Counted from the stretch's first letter, positions 32,863 to 43,373 are shown. The stretch is DNA of 64,000 nucleotides from Paenibacillus sp. FSL H8-0048 (GCF_038002825.1 NZ_JBBODF010000001.1:1302001-1366000), one strand, 5' to 3'. A program made the numbers and translations. Notes: generated by a model not told the origin, from the letters alone.

Positions 32863-33837
32863 TTATGCTTCTATGAACTGGAGCGCACAATCCGTATGAT
32901 GATCGGCTATTCCTTGTGCGAGCTGCTGGTCAGGGAAGCCTCTGTGAACTAACTTCAACCCGCCTGAGATTAATGAGAGATGATGATGGAATTTATAGAA
33001 TAACTTCCGGTTCTCATCGAGCTGAACATCGTTCAGATAGCGGTAGTGCTCCCCAAAACGCATTTCGAGGAAACTGTGCTCGTGTTCAATATCATAGAAT
33101 TCGGCTCCTTCAATATCAATCAGGCAAGGCTCCAGCTGATCCGTTACGATCACATGATTGGGTCCAAGCTCCCCGTGAATGAATCCGTAGCTGTTCCGGG
33201 GTACTATTTTGGACTCCAGGCTGTATAACATGTCGAGCAGCTTCCCTTGATTCTTGCGGATCGCTTCCACATGCTCTGCAGCGTAAGTTAGCTGTTCGAT
33301 CCCATTATATAATTGAAGCAAATGACATTGTATGTTGTTAGGCGCAGTCTGATCCGTTTTACCGTAGGTTCTGCTCTGAATCCTGTGCATGGCGTGAATC
33401 ATCTCCCCCACCTGCTGGAAGACCTTATCCTGAACCTTGCGGTCGGTATGCCTGAAATACCCCTCGGCATCTTGTCCGGCTACATATTCAACCAGCGCAT
33501 AATCAAAATCATACCGGTCTCTGTCCTTATTCAGATCATAGAGTATTGGTGTGCGGACCGCATGCTCTATCAAGAACCTGTTATTGCTCGCAAATAATTC
33601 ACTCCCGTAGGACTCAGCATGCAGGTTATGATTAACGATTTCTTCCTGAAAATAATTCATGGTCAGGTCCCACACGTACAGAATACAGGAGAACCCATTG
33701 GTGCAGTCGAGCTTATAGACCACCTTCTGGGCACCGCCCTCCATCCTGCTGACCTTTACGACAGTATAATCCGTGCCTAAGACCTTCTCCACATACTCCT
33801 GCAACGCAGCAGCCTCCAGATGACAATGAAATTTCAA
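32863..33837 (-). CDS. APH-like phosphotransferase (choline/aminoglycoside kinase fold)
   Basis: 324 residues if started at the TTG that has GTGGAG nine bases upstream; a GTG 15 bases earlier is the alternative. Kinase-like fold: MEGGAQKVVYKLDCTNGFSCILYVW (nucleotide-binding lobe and the Lys), YALVEYVAGQDAEGYF (hinge), FIHGELGPNHVIV (catalytic loop) and CLIDIEGAEFYDIEHE (metal-binding DxE). The catalytic HGD is HGE and the asparagine is one residue closer than in classical APH. This resembles a known bacterial subgroup, but the change makes activity unproven. Substrate unknown. Confidence 0.85.
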   Translation of the reverse strand: MKFHCHLEAAALQEYVEKVLGTDYTVVKVSRMEGGAQKVVYKLDCTNGFSCILYVWDLTMNYFQEEIVNHNLHAESYGSELFASNNRFLIEHAVRTPILYDLNKDRDRYDFDYALVEYVAGQDAEGYFRHTDRKVQDKVFQQVGEMIHAMHRIQSRTYGKTDQTAPNNIQCHLLQLYNGIEQLTYAAEHVEAIRKNQGKLLDMLYSLESKIVPRNSYGFIHGELGPNHVIVTDQLEPCLIDIEGAEFYDIEHEHSFLEMRFGEHYRYLNDVQLDENRKLFYKFHHHLSLISGGLKLVHRGFPDQQLAQGIADHHTDCALQFIEA

Positions 33838-34009
33838 GTAACCACACTCCACTTCTTCTTGTATTGCCGGCTACTCCACTCTATTCCATTCCCGGAAAAA
33901 AATATAGACTGTTTCTTTGCGTTCTGTTATTATGTTGAATTAGGTCTTGAAAAAAATCGGTGTACGATTAATCCTCATTTTACTCCCTCTAGATCGCATC
34001 CCTACGTAA

Positions 34010-34075
34010 TTTTCGCATACATTTGACTCGTCGACTTTCATATCAACACAAAGTACCCGGTTTTTAACATATATT
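34010..34075. repeat. Weak copies of the CATAC-type repeat
   Basis: TTTTCGCATACATTTG and GTTTTTAACATATATTTG each resemble the right half of the repeat unit at 21354-21535 (GTTTTTGACATACATTTG). The upstream half is not well preserved, so these are possible decayed copies. Confidence 0.4.
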
Positions 34076-34119
34076 TGCCCACGCATCTTCGTGCTTCCCC
34101 GTTGTATTCACTTTCCCGC

Positions 34120-35334
34120 CTATCCTATACCGATCATCATTCCACCCGCCGCACCGGCCACCACAACCAGCCAAGGCGGCAGCTTCCAGAAGACCAGCAT
34201 TACGAGCAGAATGATCGCCAAGGCAAAGTCCAGCGGCGCAAGGATAGCTGTCGTCCACAGGGGATCGTACCAGGCAGCAAGCAGAATGCCGACCACAGCG
34301 GCATTGATTCCGGTTAAGGCTCCTTGAATCCGTGGGCTCCTTCTTAAGCTGTTCCAAAAAGGCAGTGCGCCTGCAACCAGCAGGAAGGCTGGCAGGAAAA
34401 TCGCAAGCGTGGCCAGGGCGGCCCCGGGCACACCGGCGGTCATTGCCCCAAGATAGGCTGCAAAAGTGAACAACGGACCCGGTACAGCCTGCGTCACACC
34501 GTATCCCGCCAGGAAGTCGGCTTGGCTCACCCAGCCGTTAGGAACGACTTCTTGTTCCAGCAGCGGGAGCACGACATGTCCTCCGCCAAACACCAAAGCA
34601 CCGGAACGATAAAAGCTGTCAAATATCGCTATTCCTCCAGTCTCAGCCGTCCCTCTAAGGAACGGGAGTACTATCAGCAGTAAGCCGAACAATGCCAAAC
34701 AAACGAAGCCAGACGACCGGCGGATAGGGACTGGAGGATTCGTCAGGTTCTCCGCAGAACTGTGGCGGTACAGCCATAGCCCGGCTATGCCAGCTGCAGC
34801 AATCGTTAGAATCTGACTGTAGCTGGTCTGCCATGATAATGTAACAACTGCCGCTATAACCGCGATGGTTACTCTTTCCCGGTCCGGAGTCAGCTTCTGA
34901 CCCATGCCAAGGATGGCCTGGGCAACAATCGCTACAGCTACGATCTTCAGTCCGTGAATCCAGCCGGCACCGGCAATATCATAGCCCTGCAGCAGGAAGG
35001 CGAAGGCGACCAGCACCAGGACAGAGGGCAAAGTGAAGCCCAGCCAAGCCACTAACCCGCCCAGCCAGCCTGCCCGTACCATTCCGATGCCAATCCCCAC
35101 CTGACTGCTCGCGGGACCCGGAAGGAACTGGCAGAGCGCAACCAGATCTGCATAGCTTCGTTCATCCATCCATTTCCGGCGGCGGATATATTCATTGTGG
35201 AAATAACCCAGATGGGCGACAGGGCCACCGAAGGAGGTAAGACCCAGTTTGGCCGATACTAGCAGGATCTCAAGTAACGCTCCGGCCTCCCCCTTCCGCT
35301 GTTCTCCCGGTACCGCCTGCTTCTCTGCTTGCAT
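34120..35334 (-). CDS. chrA: ChrA family chromate efflux transporter
   Basis: 404 residues, the long-chain form with two homologous halves. The N-terminal half has LLEILLVSAKLGLTSFGGPVAHLGYFHNEYIRRRKWMDERSYADLVALCQFLPGPASSQVG, the family FGGPxAHxGYF and QFLPGP motifs. The C-terminal half has the related AIFDSFYRSGALVFGGGHVVLPLLEQEVVPNGWVSQADFLAGYGVTQAVPGPLFTFAAYLG. About 10-12 helices in total. It exports chromate in family members tested. No arsenic/chromate regulator is adjacent. Promoter region upstream is ordinary. Confidence 0.93.
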   Translation of the reverse strand: MQAEKQAVPGEQRKGEAGALLEILLVSAKLGLTSFGGPVAHLGYFHNEYIRRRKWMDERSYADLVALCQFLPGPASSQVGIGIGMVRAGWLGGLVAWLGFTLPSVLVLVAFAFLLQGYDIAGAGWIHGLKIVAVAIVAQAILGMGQKLTPDRERVTIAVIAAVVTLSWQTSYSQILTIAAAGIAGLWLYRHSSAENLTNPPVPIRRSSGFVCLALFGLLLIVLPFLRGTAETGGIAIFDSFYRSGALVFGGGHVVLPLLEQEVVPNGWVSQADFLAGYGVTQAVPGPLFTFAAYLGAMTAGVPGAALATLAIFLPAFLLVAGALPFWNSLRRSPRIQGALTGINAAVVGILLAAWYDPLWTTAILAPLDFALAIILLVMLVFWKLPPWLVVVAGAAGGMMIGIG

Positions 35335-35449
35335 ACTATTGCTCCCTTGACCTTAGAATGTTAACCTCATTCCAGATTATCATCCGCGTTCAAGCATTGG
35401 ATAAAAGGTGCAGCCGTGTTCTGTAAATGTTCTGTAAAAAAGCACAAAA

Positions 35450-35483
35450 AACCGGAACCGCCTGATTGCTCAGGGGTCCCGGC
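35450..35483 (-). terminator. Terminator of the stalk-domain lipoprotein gene
   Basis: Minus-strand stem AGCCGGGACC / GGTTCCGGTT with G-U pairs and an inner CCTGA / TCAGG, followed by a T-run. Confidence 0.75.
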
Positions 35484-35505
35484 TTCTTGACTGGAACGGT
35501 ACTTC

Positions 35506-37014
35506 TTACGGACGTTCGATCCAGATATAGCCGTCATCATCCACTTCAACCGTAGCATGCAGGCCTTCAGCCAATACACGCAGCGGCACATTAGCATCTC
35601 CGTACTCATCTACGAATACTGCTAATGGAAGCTTCACGGTCTTGCCGGCTATTTGCGCCTGTGCGGAACCGATTTTGAATACGAGCTGATCGCCGTATAC
35701 ATCGTCGGTAACCTTAATGGACTTGTTAGGCCCATCCCACTCTACCTTGGCATCCATATCCTCTGCAACATAGCGCAGTGGTACATAGGTAGTACCGTTC
35801 TTCACAACCGGATAATAATAATCGTCATCCGGTGCGATCATCAGGCTCTTGGAGGTAATTGCCATCTCCTCTTTGAGCAGCTTATAGACGGATGAATTAG
35901 AATCGAAGCTTCTCAGCGTTTCGCCTGGCGTAAGATCACCCTTGGAGTAATCAATTGCGCCTGTCGTGCTGATCGGATCAGCCGTTACCGGACCGTTCAC
36001 ATTCCAAGTCTCATTCGTCAGCTTCATGTTGATGCTCTGCAGCGGCAGATCTTCACTGGCCGGAAGGGCAACATTGAAGTCGATGTTCTGTTTGCGGACA
36101 TGGAAGCCGCTATCCACGAAGATATCCGCGCTCAGCTTCGTATCCTTGCCGAGAACAGTCTTGAGTTCAGGAGTTGTCTCATAGAGGTTCTCCAGCTGCT
36201 TGTCATAGACCAGCAGGAGAGCATCCACAGCCAGCTTGGCTGCATCATGTACTACAGTGACTACTCCTTCTTTGTCCTCCAGCGGAATATCGCCCAGACC
36301 GATACTGTTCAGATCTTCAGCTTTGTCTTTGATGAGCGGATACATATAATCATAGAGACCGCTGATCAGGGCGGTGAAGCCTTCGGTATCCTTAGACACA
36401 GATCTCAGGAAGCTCTTCAGCAATACTGGCAGCTCTTCCCCTGTAATTTCCGTATGTAGCTTCGTCAAGCTGGTTGGCTGGCCGTATACGGATTCATTTA
36501 CTGATGTCACTGTGATCGCACCCGGGTTCGGAAGATTCTTGATCACAAACTGGGAGGCCAGCTTGGTGAATTCCAAAGTTTTGGCTGGATCGGTTACTTC
36601 CAGGCCAAGCAGCATTTCATTGCTCTGAAGCGGCATGTAGAACGGCTGCTTCGCGCCTTCAGCGGTGAAGACCAGGTTCTTCTGGTCGGTGAAGAGGGAG
36701 AACGGAATCTTGAACTCCTTGTAACCCACAACTCCCGTAGCCGAGACATTGCCGTTATCCTGAACCTTCACATGACCAAGCGTAAGCGATAAGGAATTAA
36801 TAAGATCAACAACTTCGCGGTCCTCTGCGGTGATGCCTGCAGCAGGAATAGCGCTCAGGGTCATCGTAGTGCTTGATTCAGAGGATTTGACATCCACATC
36901 CCCCAGCAGTGCCTTATTGACATCGAAGCCGCCAACGCTCTGGCAGCCTGACAGAATCAGCAGCAGGGCGAGAATCGGCACCAGCCATTTGGTTCTTGCT
37001 TTCATTTTCTTCAT
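35506..37014 (-). CDS. Surface lipoprotein with C-terminal copper-amine-oxidase-type stalk domain
   Basis: 502 residues. Lipobox LILSGC (Cys24) at the N-terminus. The middle is a long unrecognised region (residues about 45-380). The C-terminal 110 residues are a stalk module: YYPVVKNGTTYVPLRYVAEDMDAKVEWDGPNKSIKVTDDVYGDQLVFKIGSAQAQIAGKTVKLPLAVFVDEYGDANVPLRVLAEGLHATVEVDDDGYIWIERP, with the repeated TYVPLRYVAE / ANVPLRVLAE motif. Despite the domain name there is no catalytic amine oxidase part; the module is common on Paenibacillus surface proteins. Ribosome site GAGGAGA. Confidence 0.85.
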   Translation of the reverse strand: MKKMKARTKWLVPILALLLILSGCQSVGGFDVNKALLGDVDVKSSESSTTMTLSAIPAAGITAEDREVVDLINSLSLTLGHVKVQDNGNVSATGVVGYKEFKIPFSLFTDQKNLVFTAEGAKQPFYMPLQSNEMLLGLEVTDPAKTLEFTKLASQFVIKNLPNPGAITVTSVNESVYGQPTSLTKLHTEITGEELPVLLKSFLRSVSKDTEGFTALISGLYDYMYPLIKDKAEDLNSIGLGDIPLEDKEGVVTVVHDAAKLAVDALLLVYDKQLENLYETTPELKTVLGKDTKLSADIFVDSGFHVRKQNIDFNVALPASEDLPLQSINMKLTNETWNVNGPVTADPISTTGAIDYSKGDLTPGETLRSFDSNSSVYKLLKEEMAITSKSLMIAPDDDYYYPVVKNGTTYVPLRYVAEDMDAKVEWDGPNKSIKVTDDVYGDQLVFKIGSAQAQIAGKTVKLPLAVFVDEYGDANVPLRVLAEGLHATVEVDDDGYIWIERP

Positions 37015-37106
37015 AGCATGTCTCCTCTAGCTCATAATTTGGCAACGTACCCATCATCTCAGAGGAGCATCAATTTGTAAATACAGCACCTGGAAATGAT
37101 GAACCC

Positions 37107-37775
37107 TCATACGCTAAATAAACTCCGCCATTCTATAAATACCCATTCTTTGAAAAAGAGAAACTTTACCATGGCAAGGATTGCTAAATGGGCCGGATAA
37201 AAGCTCCACCAGACCCAGCGCGGCAGACGTCTCTTCTCCAGCAGCACCCAAAAACCCGGGGTCAGCGCGATCAGAACGGTCGGAATAATGCTGGCCATCT
37301 GCACCAGCCAATTATAATAGAACAGATAGAATACATTCAGCGCCAAATGCGCCAGCACGAGCACATAAGAACGGGTATACCGGAAAATCAGCACCAGCAG
37401 CAGTCCGTAGGCATTGTAGTCAAGCGGCAGCGCATCCATCAGCAGCACAGCGGCTACCACTACTGGAATACCCGCCCACAGATTGGGCAGCTTATCAAGC
37501 AGGGCAAGGATCAGCGCTGAGAGGAGCAGGGTGAAGACGACGTTCCAGCCTCCCGGATGAATCGCCAGATTGTACGGAATTTGCGCCAGCACAGAGATCA
37601 CAAACAGCCGCCGCAGATAGCGGGGTCTGGAGGAGGTATGAATATAGCCTTGCGCCAGCGCGTAGCAGTAGATCGGGAAGGCAATTCTCCCCACATATCT
37701 CCAGGCAAGCTCCCCCGGGAAAAAGATCAGCCCAACATGGTCAATCAGCATGGTCAGCATGGCAATAATCTGCAT
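37107..37775 (-). CDS. TraX-family membrane protein
   Basis: 222 residues from the ATG that has AGGAGG seven bases upstream; the in-frame ATG 24 bases earlier lies before that site. Eight or so helices. Family features are AMLTMLIDHVGLIFFPGELAWRYVGRIAFPIYCYALAQGYIHTSSRPRYLRRLFVISVLAQIPYNLA near the N-terminus, which contains the conserved DHxG and RIAFPxY/F segments of TraX and relatives. TraX acetylates pilin in F plasmids, but chromosomal Firmicutes members are of unknown function. No other conjugation gene is nearby. Confidence 0.82.
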   Translation of the reverse strand: MQIIAMLTMLIDHVGLIFFPGELAWRYVGRIAFPIYCYALAQGYIHTSSRPRYLRRLFVISVLAQIPYNLAIHPGGWNVVFTLLLSALILALLDKLPNLWAGIPVVVAAVLLMDALPLDYNAYGLLLVLIFRYTRSYVLVLAHLALNVFYLFYYNWLVQMASIIPTVLIALTPGFWVLLEKRRLPRWVWWSFYPAHLAILAMVKFLFFKEWVFIEWRSLFSV

Positions 37776-37870
37776 CTGTAGCCTCCTGTTACTATTCATG
37801 AAATATAAAACACCTTAGGTGCTATTATCCATGCTAGAGGCACCTGCTGCAAGCTGCGCGGGAAGACTTG

Positions 37871-37959
37871 AACGCCAAATAACCCCACAAAGTGGGGCTT
37901 TAGCGTAGGTGATGACTCAGGTACTTTGCGGGGACCCCAAAACATATAAATTCTGGCGA
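37871..37959. repeat. Nested inverted repeats downstream of the sugar transporter operon
   Basis: CCCCAC-AAA-GTGGGG forms a compact hairpin, followed by GGGG-A-CCCC; the pair is bracketed by CGCCAAAT and ATTCTGGCG. A second imperfect GC-rich stem ending near 37998 could be the real terminator of the transporter operon. The combination looks like a small repeated intergenic element rather than a plain terminator. Confidence 0.45.
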
Positions 37960-38013
37960 ACAAGCCGGAGCCGCCCCATCTGGAGCAGTCCCGGCCTGAA
38001 TCTGTATCCTATA

Positions 38014-39177
38014 TCAGGCTGTCTTCGACTTGTTATAGATATCAAAGCCTACGGCAAGCAGGAGCACCAGTCCCTTGATTCCCTGCTGCCAGTCTACGCC
38101 GAGGCCGACAAGCGACATGCCGTTGTTCATGACACCCATGACCAGACCGCCGATAATGGCACCGACCACGGTTCCGATTCCCCCGGACGCGGAGGCTCCG
38201 CCGATGAAGCAGGCAGCGATAGCGTCCAGCTCGAAGTTCGTACCAGCCTTAGGGGTAGCTGAGTTCAGGCGTGCCGCGAAGACCAGACCGGACAGGGCAG
38301 CGAGTACACCCATGTTGACGAATACCCAGAAGGTCACCCGTTTGGTTTTGACGCCGGAGAGGCTTGCCGCCTTCTCATTGCCGCCCAGGGCATAGATATG
38401 CCGCCCCATGGTCATGTGGTTCATGACGAAGGAGTAGATCACGATCAGCACCATCAGAATCACAAGGATATTAGGAATCCCGTTATATTGTGCCAGAACA
38501 TAGGTGAACAGGTTGATGACGATCACCAGCGCAGCGGCCTTGGCAACGGACATCCAGACCGGAGATTGCTCGAAGCCGTACTTCACCGTGATCCGTCGGC
38601 TGCGGATTTCCTGATAGATCACCAGCAGCGACAGCAGAACGCCGATGATCAGAGTCAGCATATTCAGCGAACCCACGCTTGCGACATCGGGAATGAAGCC
38701 AGAGCTGATCTTCTGAAAAGCCTTAGGAAACGGTGCAATCGACTGCCCGTTCAGCACAATCATCGTCAGACCGCGGAACAGCAGCATGCCCGCCAAGGTA
38801 ACGATGAACGCCGGGATTTTGACATAAGCGACCCAGAAGCCCTGCCAGGCTCCGACCAGCGCACCCATCAGCAGCGAGATGACTACCGCCAGTACCGGAT
38901 TCAGCTCCATATCCACCATCATAATGGCCGACAGGGCCCCGATGAAGGCAGCTACCGAGCCGACCGAGAGGTCGATATGCCCAGTGATGATTACCAGCAC
39001 CATCCCGATAGCCAGCACCAGGATGTAGCTGTTCTGCAGAATCAGGTTGGTCACGTTCAGCGGCTTCAGCAGAATGCCGTCCGTCAGAATTTGAAAGAAC
39101 ACCGAAATAAAGATCAAGGCAATGATCATGCCGTATTGGCGGATATTTTTTTTGAACAGTTCACTAATAGCTCCCAT
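38014..39177 (-). CDS. mmsB: Sugar ABC transporter permease, GguB/MmsB type
   Basis: 387 residues with about ten helices. Family landmarks are ITGHIDLSVGSVAAFIGALSAIMM (the RbsC/XylH-type VxxGGIDLSVGS loop), LVGAWQGFWVAYVKIPAFIVTLAGMLLFRG, VYSFVMNHMTMGRHIYALGGNEKAASLSGV, and CFIGGASASGGIGTVVGAIIGGLVMGVMNNGMSL. It forms the channel of a multiple-monosaccharide importer. It lies six bases after the ATPase gene, so the three transporter genes are one operon. Confidence 0.92.
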   Translation of the reverse strand: MGAISELFKKNIRQYGMIIALIFISVFFQILTDGILLKPLNVTNLILQNSYILVLAIGMVLVIITGHIDLSVGSVAAFIGALSAIMMVDMELNPVLAVVISLLMGALVGAWQGFWVAYVKIPAFIVTLAGMLLFRGLTMIVLNGQSIAPFPKAFQKISSGFIPDVASVGSLNMLTLIIGVLLSLLVIYQEIRSRRITVKYGFEQSPVWMSVAKAAALVIVINLFTYVLAQYNGIPNILVILMVLIVIYSFVMNHMTMGRHIYALGGNEKAASLSGVKTKRVTFWVFVNMGVLAALSGLVFAARLNSATPKAGTNFELDAIAACFIGGASASGGIGTVVGAIIGGLVMGVMNNGMSLVGLGVDWQQGIKGLVLLLAVGFDIYNKSKTA

Positions 39178-39183
39178 GCGGTG

Positions 39184-40713
39184 TTACCCCCTGCTTCGTG
39201 TCATGAATTTCATCAAAAGCTCCTGCGTGGCGTCCTTCCGCTCCACTTCCCCGCTGATCCGCCCCTCGCACATGGTGTAGATCCGGTCGCACATCCCGAT
39301 AATTTCCGGCAGCTCGGAAGAAATGACCAGCACACCCTTCCCCTCTGCGGCCAGACTGTTGATAATGGAATAAATCTCATATTTCGCTCCAACATCAATG
39401 CCCCGGGTAGGCTCATCGAGGATCAGAACATCCGGCTGGGCGTAGATCCATTTGCTGAGCACCACCTTTTGCTGGTTGCCGCCGCTGAGATTCACGGTTT
39501 TTTGCAGGATGCTGGGGGTCTTGATGTTCAGCTTCTTGCGGTATTCCTCTGCGACCAGCACTTCCTCGTTCTCATTAATGACACCGTGACGGGAAAGCTT
39601 CTTCAGGCTGCTGAGCGAGATGTTCCGCTTGATATCATCGATCAGGATCAGGCCGTAATGCTTGCGGTCCTCGGTCACGTAGGCTAACCCGTTCTCAATC
39701 GCCTGACTGATGTTATTCAGGTGCACTTCCTTGCCGTGCATAAAAGTCTGGCCGCTGATCCGCTTGCCATATGACTTGCCGAACACACTCATCGCCAGCT
39801 CCGTACGCCCTGCGCCCATGAGCCCGGCAATACCGACTACCTCTCCGCGCCGGATGTGGAGATTGATCTGATCCAGCATTTTGCGGTCCGCCTGTGTCTC
39901 GTGATAGACATTCCAGTCGCGGATCTCGAAGATCGTCTCGCCTAGGTTAGGTGTCCGCTCAGGGTAACGGTTCGTCAGATCGCGCCCGACCATGCCTTTG
40001 ATAATGACATCCTCGGTAACGGCATCCTGCTTCATATCCAGGGTTTTAATGGTCTGTCCATCCCGCAGAATCGTGACGGAATCCGCTATCTTCTCGATTT
40101 CGTTCAATTTGTGGGAAATGATAATCGAGGAGATCCCCTGCTTCTTCAGCTCCAGAATGAGGAGCAGCAGATTCTCGCTATCATCCTCATTCAGCGCCGC
40201 TGTCGGTTCGTCGAGAATGAGCAGCTTCACTTCTTTGGAGAGCGCCTTCGCGATCTCTACAAGCTGCTGCTTGCCGACACCGATGGTAGAGACTCCCGTA
40301 AACGGCGATTCCTTGAGGCCGACGGTATTTAGCAGCGCCTTAGTTTTGACCGTCGTTTCGTTCCAGTTGATCACCCCGCGTCTGGCCTGTTCATTGCCGA
40401 GGAAGATGTTCTCCGAAATCGACAAATACGGAATCAGCGCCAGCTCCTGATGGATAATGACGATCCCCAGGCCCTCACTGTCCTTGATATCCTTGAACTG
40501 GCATACCTGTCCCTGGTATAAAATATCCCCTTCATACGTCCCGTGCGGATACACGCCGCTAAGTACCTTCATCAGCGTGGACTTGCCTGCCCCGTTCTCT
40601 CCGCAAAGGGCATGGATCTCGCCTGCCTTCACCTGAAGATTGACGCCGGAGAGCGCTTTGACGCCGGGGAATGTCTTGGTAATGCCCTTCATCTCCAAAA
40701 TAATTTCACTCAA
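39184..40713 (-). CDS. mmsA: Sugar ABC transporter ATPase, GguA/MmsA type (two nucleotide-binding domains)
   Basis: 509 residues from a TTG (LSEIILEM); the longer frame adds 22 residues that the family lacks. The first domain has Walker [42 protein letters not shown] and [17 protein letters not shown]. The second domain has the degenerate Walker [32 protein letters not shown] and [15 protein letters not shown]. The [15 protein letters not shown] segment matches ChvE-associated GguA proteins. It energises import with the MmsB permease and ChvE-like binding protein. Confidence 0.93.
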   Translation of the reverse strand: MSEIILEMKGITKTFPGVKALSGVNLQVKAGEIHALCGENGAGKSTLMKVLSGVYPHGTYEGDILYQGQVCQFKDIKDSEGLGIVIIHQELALIPYLSISENIFLGNEQARRGVINWNETTVKTKALLNTVGLKESPFTGVSTIGVGKQQLVEIAKALSKEVKLLILDEPTAALNEDDSENLLLLILELKKQGISSIIISHKLNEIEKIADSVTILRDGQTIKTLDMKQDAVTEDVIIKGMVGRDLTNRYPERTPNLGETIFEIRDWNVYHETQADRKMLDQINLHIRRGEVVGIAGLMGAGRTELAMSVFGKSYGKRISGQTFMHGKEVHLNNISQAIENGLAYVTEDRKHYGLILIDDIKRNISLSSLKKLSRHGVINENEEVLVAEEYRKKLNIKTPSILQKTVNLSGGNQQKVVLSKWIYAQPDVLILDEPTRGIDVGAKYEIYSIINSLAAEGKGVLVISSELPEIIGMCDRIYTMCEGRISGEVERKDATQELLMKFMTRSRG

Positions 40714-40817
40714 GTGCCTCTCACCCAGCTTTCCTTGTGACTGTGCAGCGGTTCTCCGGCGGCGCTCCTTGCACTTCACGGCTGCCGCCGGTACCCGCTA
40801 GACCTGCGCTATGACGG

Positions 40818-41927
40818 CTATTGTCCCAGCTGTTCCTTGGTATAGTACCCCCCGTCTACCAGCACTTTATCCACGTTGCCTGCATCCACAGAGACCGGCT
40901 CCAGCAGGTAGGACGGGACGATTTTGACACCATTGTCGTAGGTAGTGGTATCGTTGACTTCGGCTTCGGTTCCCTTGAGTACACTCTCGGTCATCTCCAC
41001 CGCCTTCTTAGCCAGCTCGCGGGTATCCTTGAATACCGTCTGCGTCTGTTCTCCGGCCAAAATGGACTTCACGGAAGCCAGCTCGGCGTCCTGTCCGGTA
41101 ACTACCGGAAGCTTCTTGTCGCCGGAGCCGTAGCCCACACCCTTGAGCGAAGACAGGATACCGATGCTGATGCCATCGTATGGAGACAAGACGGCGTCCA
41201 GATTATCGCTTGCATAGTTCGCACTCAGCAGGTTATCCATCCGTGACTGGGCGGCGGCACCGTCCCAGCGCAGCGTAGCTACCTTATCCATTGTAAGCTG
41301 CTTGCTGCGGACCACCAGCTTGCCGGAATCGATGTACGGCTTCAGAATCGACATGGCGCCATCGAAGAAGAAATAGGCATTGTTGTCATCCGGCGATCCG
41401 CCGAACAGCTCGATGTTGAATGGGCCCTTGCCGTCCTTCAGGCCAAGCTTCTCCTCAATGTAGGAGCCCTGCAGCACGCCCACCTTGAAATTATCGAAGG
41501 TCGCATAGTAGTCTACGAATTCACTTTTTTTGATTAGACGGTCATAGGCGATGACCTTAACGTTGGCGTCATGTGCCTTCTGGAGCACATCCGTCAGCGC
41601 CTCGTCGTCAATTGAAGCGATTACAATGGCGTTCACGCCTTTGGTGATCATGTTCTCAATCTGCGACACCTGGTTCTCGACAACATCCTCTGCATATTGC
41701 AGATCCGTCCCGTAGCCCAGCTTCTCGAACTCCTTGACCATGTTGTTGCCGTCATTCACCCAGCGCTCTGAAGATTTCGTCGGCATCGCAATGCCCACCT
41801 TGCCCTTGGATGTATCCCCGCCGCCGGAAGAGCTGCCGGCATTGCTGGATGAATTACCGCTGTTTCCGCATGCAGACAAGATGAGTACCAGTGTTAGCAG
41901 AAGCGTGATCATTGAATATCTTTTCAT
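40818..41927 (-). CDS. ChvE-like multiple-monosaccharide-binding lipoprotein
   Basis: 369 residues. Lipobox LILSACG (Cys20), then a Ser/Asn/Gly linker. Type-I binding fold: [74 protein letters not shown], the SSERW and [11 protein letters not shown] blocks being characteristic of ChvE. It ends with [42 protein letters not shown]. It is the first gene of the transporter operon, directly downstream of a sensory operon that probably controls it. The 195-base gap upstream contains the sensor operon's terminator. Confidence 0.93.
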   Translation of the reverse strand: MKRYSMITLLLTLVLILSACGNSGNSSSNAGSSSGGGDTSKGKVGIAMPTKSSERWVNDGNNMVKEFEKLGYGTDLQYAEDVVENQVSQIENMITKGVNAIVIASIDDEALTDVLQKAHDANVKVIAYDRLIKKSEFVDYYATFDNFKVGVLQGSYIEEKLGLKDGKGPFNIELFGGSPDDNNAYFFFDGAMSILKPYIDSGKLVVRSKQLTMDKVATLRWDGAAAQSRMDNLLSANYASDNLDAVLSPYDGISIGILSSLKGVGYGSGDKKLPVVTGQDAELASVKSILAGEQTQTVFKDTRELAKKAVEMTESVLKGTEAEVNDTTTYDNGVKIVPSYLLEPVSVDAGNVDKVLVDGGYYTKEQLGQ

Positions 41928-42080
41928 TCCTGCACTACCCCCTGAACTATTCTGATGTCTTCCACGGTGTTCCCGTGTGACAAATCGAGTATAGCAACCG
42001 GGAGCAGGTACCGTATTTACACTGAGGCTACTGTTTTTGTGAAAATATAACTTACGTGCATCTGAAGTAGCGTATCCCGC

Positions 42081-42114
42081 AAAAAAACACCTGTAGCCGA
42101 TTGACCACAGGCGC
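42081..42114 (-). terminator. Terminator of the sugar-sensing operon
   Basis: Minus-strand stem CGCCTGTGG / CTACAGGTG (with G-U pairs), an 8-base loop and a run of seven T. It lies directly after the response-regulator stop and isolates the sensory genes from the ChvE-type transporter. Confidence 0.85.
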
Positions 42115-42121
42115 TTGATTG

Positions 42122-43351
42122 CTAGTCTCGCTTGCTCTCACCACGTACCTCAGCCTGCACCCCTTTACGGAACTGCAACGGAGCCACACCGGTCTGCTTC
42201 TTGAAGGCGGTACTGAAATAATGCTGGGTCTCATAGCCGGACTGCTCCGCCACCTCGTTAATGCTGAGGTCGGTTGAATGCAGAAGCTGGGCGGCCCGGC
42301 GGATACGGGTCTGGGTCAGATACGTGCCGAAGGATTCGCCCAGCTCCTGCTTGAACAGGCGGCTCAGATAGACCGGCGAGGCTTGAAGCAGGCCCGCTGT
42401 GGCTTCCAGGGTAAGTCCATATTCGCCGTAATGCTCCTGTATATGCTGCTTGGCACGGCGGACGAGCGGGGACAGCGGCTGCTCCTTGACCAACGCCACC
42501 CGGCAGCTGCGGTAGGCGGCAGCCAGCTCAGTGATCTCTCCCAGGATCAGCCGGATGCCGACTTCAACGGCGATTTTGAGATGGCTGCGCACAGCCGCCT
42601 CCACTCCGGCCAGGATGCGCTCACCGGCGGCATCCCAGAGCAGGACAACAATCAGTCCGGCGGCGTCCCGGAACATCACCTTGGGATACGGGTCCAGCAG
42701 TTCGGTAGTGATATTCTCAATGGCGAACAGGAAGAGCTGCCGCTCCTTCTCCTTCATCGCCGGCTGCCGGCCCTCCCACCTCCAGCGGATGATGCCGATC
42801 AGCTCCGGCCGCTGCGGCGGGAGCTTGAGGAATTGCAGCTGCTCCCTGATCTCCGCCTGGCTGAGATTGCCGTCCAGCCATTCCTGGCAGAAGCGCTCGC
42901 GCAGCAGCGGGAAGTTCTTCATCAGCTGCCGGGAGGCCTGCTCCAGATGCTGGCTCTGCTGCCGCTCGGACTCCAGCTCATCGCGGACGCCCCGCAGCAC
43001 CTGCATCAATTGTTTCGGCTCCGCGGGCTTGAGAATATAATCATTCACCTGCAGCCGGATCGACTCCTGTGCATACGCGAATTCATCGTGGCCGGTGATT
43101 ACAATAATCTTGCAGCCGGGCAGCGCTTCCCGCAGCCGCTTCATCAGCTCCATGCCATGCATAATCGGCATGTTCAGATCGACCAGGGCGATATGAATGG
43201 CGTGCTCCACGGCCAGCTCCAGCGCCTCCTCCCCGTCTTCTGCCTCTGCGGCAACCTCCATACCGAGGCTATCCCAGTCCACGCATTGCCGGATGCCTTC
43301 CCGGATAATGCGCTCATCATCGGCAATGATTACTTTCCATTTGTCCATCAT
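42122..43351 (-). CDS. Response regulator of the YesN type (receiver plus AraC-type DNA-binding domain)
   Basis: 409 residues from the ATG of MMDKWKV with GAGGAGG 11 bases upstream; longer frames extend into the kinase gene. The receiver domain has [14 protein letters not shown] (metal-binding acidic pair), [17 protein letters not shown] (phospho-acceptor Asp) and [15 protein letters not shown] linker domain of about 150 residues follows, then an AraC/XylS domain: [93 protein letters not shown]. Third gene of the sensory operon. Likely activates the ChvE-type transporter. Confidence 0.94.
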   Translation of the reverse strand: MMDKWKVIIADDERIIREGIRQCVDWDSLGMEVAAEAEDGEEALELAVEHAIHIALVDLNMPIMHGMELMKRLREALPGCKIIVITGHDEFAYAQESIRLQVNDYILKPAEPKQLMQVLRGVRDELESERQQSQHLEQASRQLMKNFPLLRERFCQEWLDGNLSQAEIREQLQFLKLPPQRPELIGIIRWRWEGRQPAMKEKERQLFLFAIENITTELLDPYPKVMFRDAAGLIVVLLWDAAGERILAGVEAAVRSHLKIAVEVGIRLILGEITELAAAYRSCRVALVKEQPLSPLVRRAKQHIQEHYGEYGLTLEATAGLLQASPVYLSRLFKQELGESFGTYLTQTRIRRAAQLLHSTDLSINEVAEQSGYETQHYFSTAFKKQTGVAPLQFRKGVQAEVRGESKRD

Positions 43352-43373
43352 GTACAGATCATCCTCCTCTATC

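Noticed and set aside
34120..34357. Separate small gene opposite or inside chrA
   Set aside because: Overlapping frames here are shadows of the intact chrA frame, which carries family motifs to its stop.
38398..39687. 429-codon plus-strand open frame
   Set aside because: It is antisense to the GguA/GguB genes, which have clear motifs, and its product is His/Gln-rich as expected of an antisense shadow.
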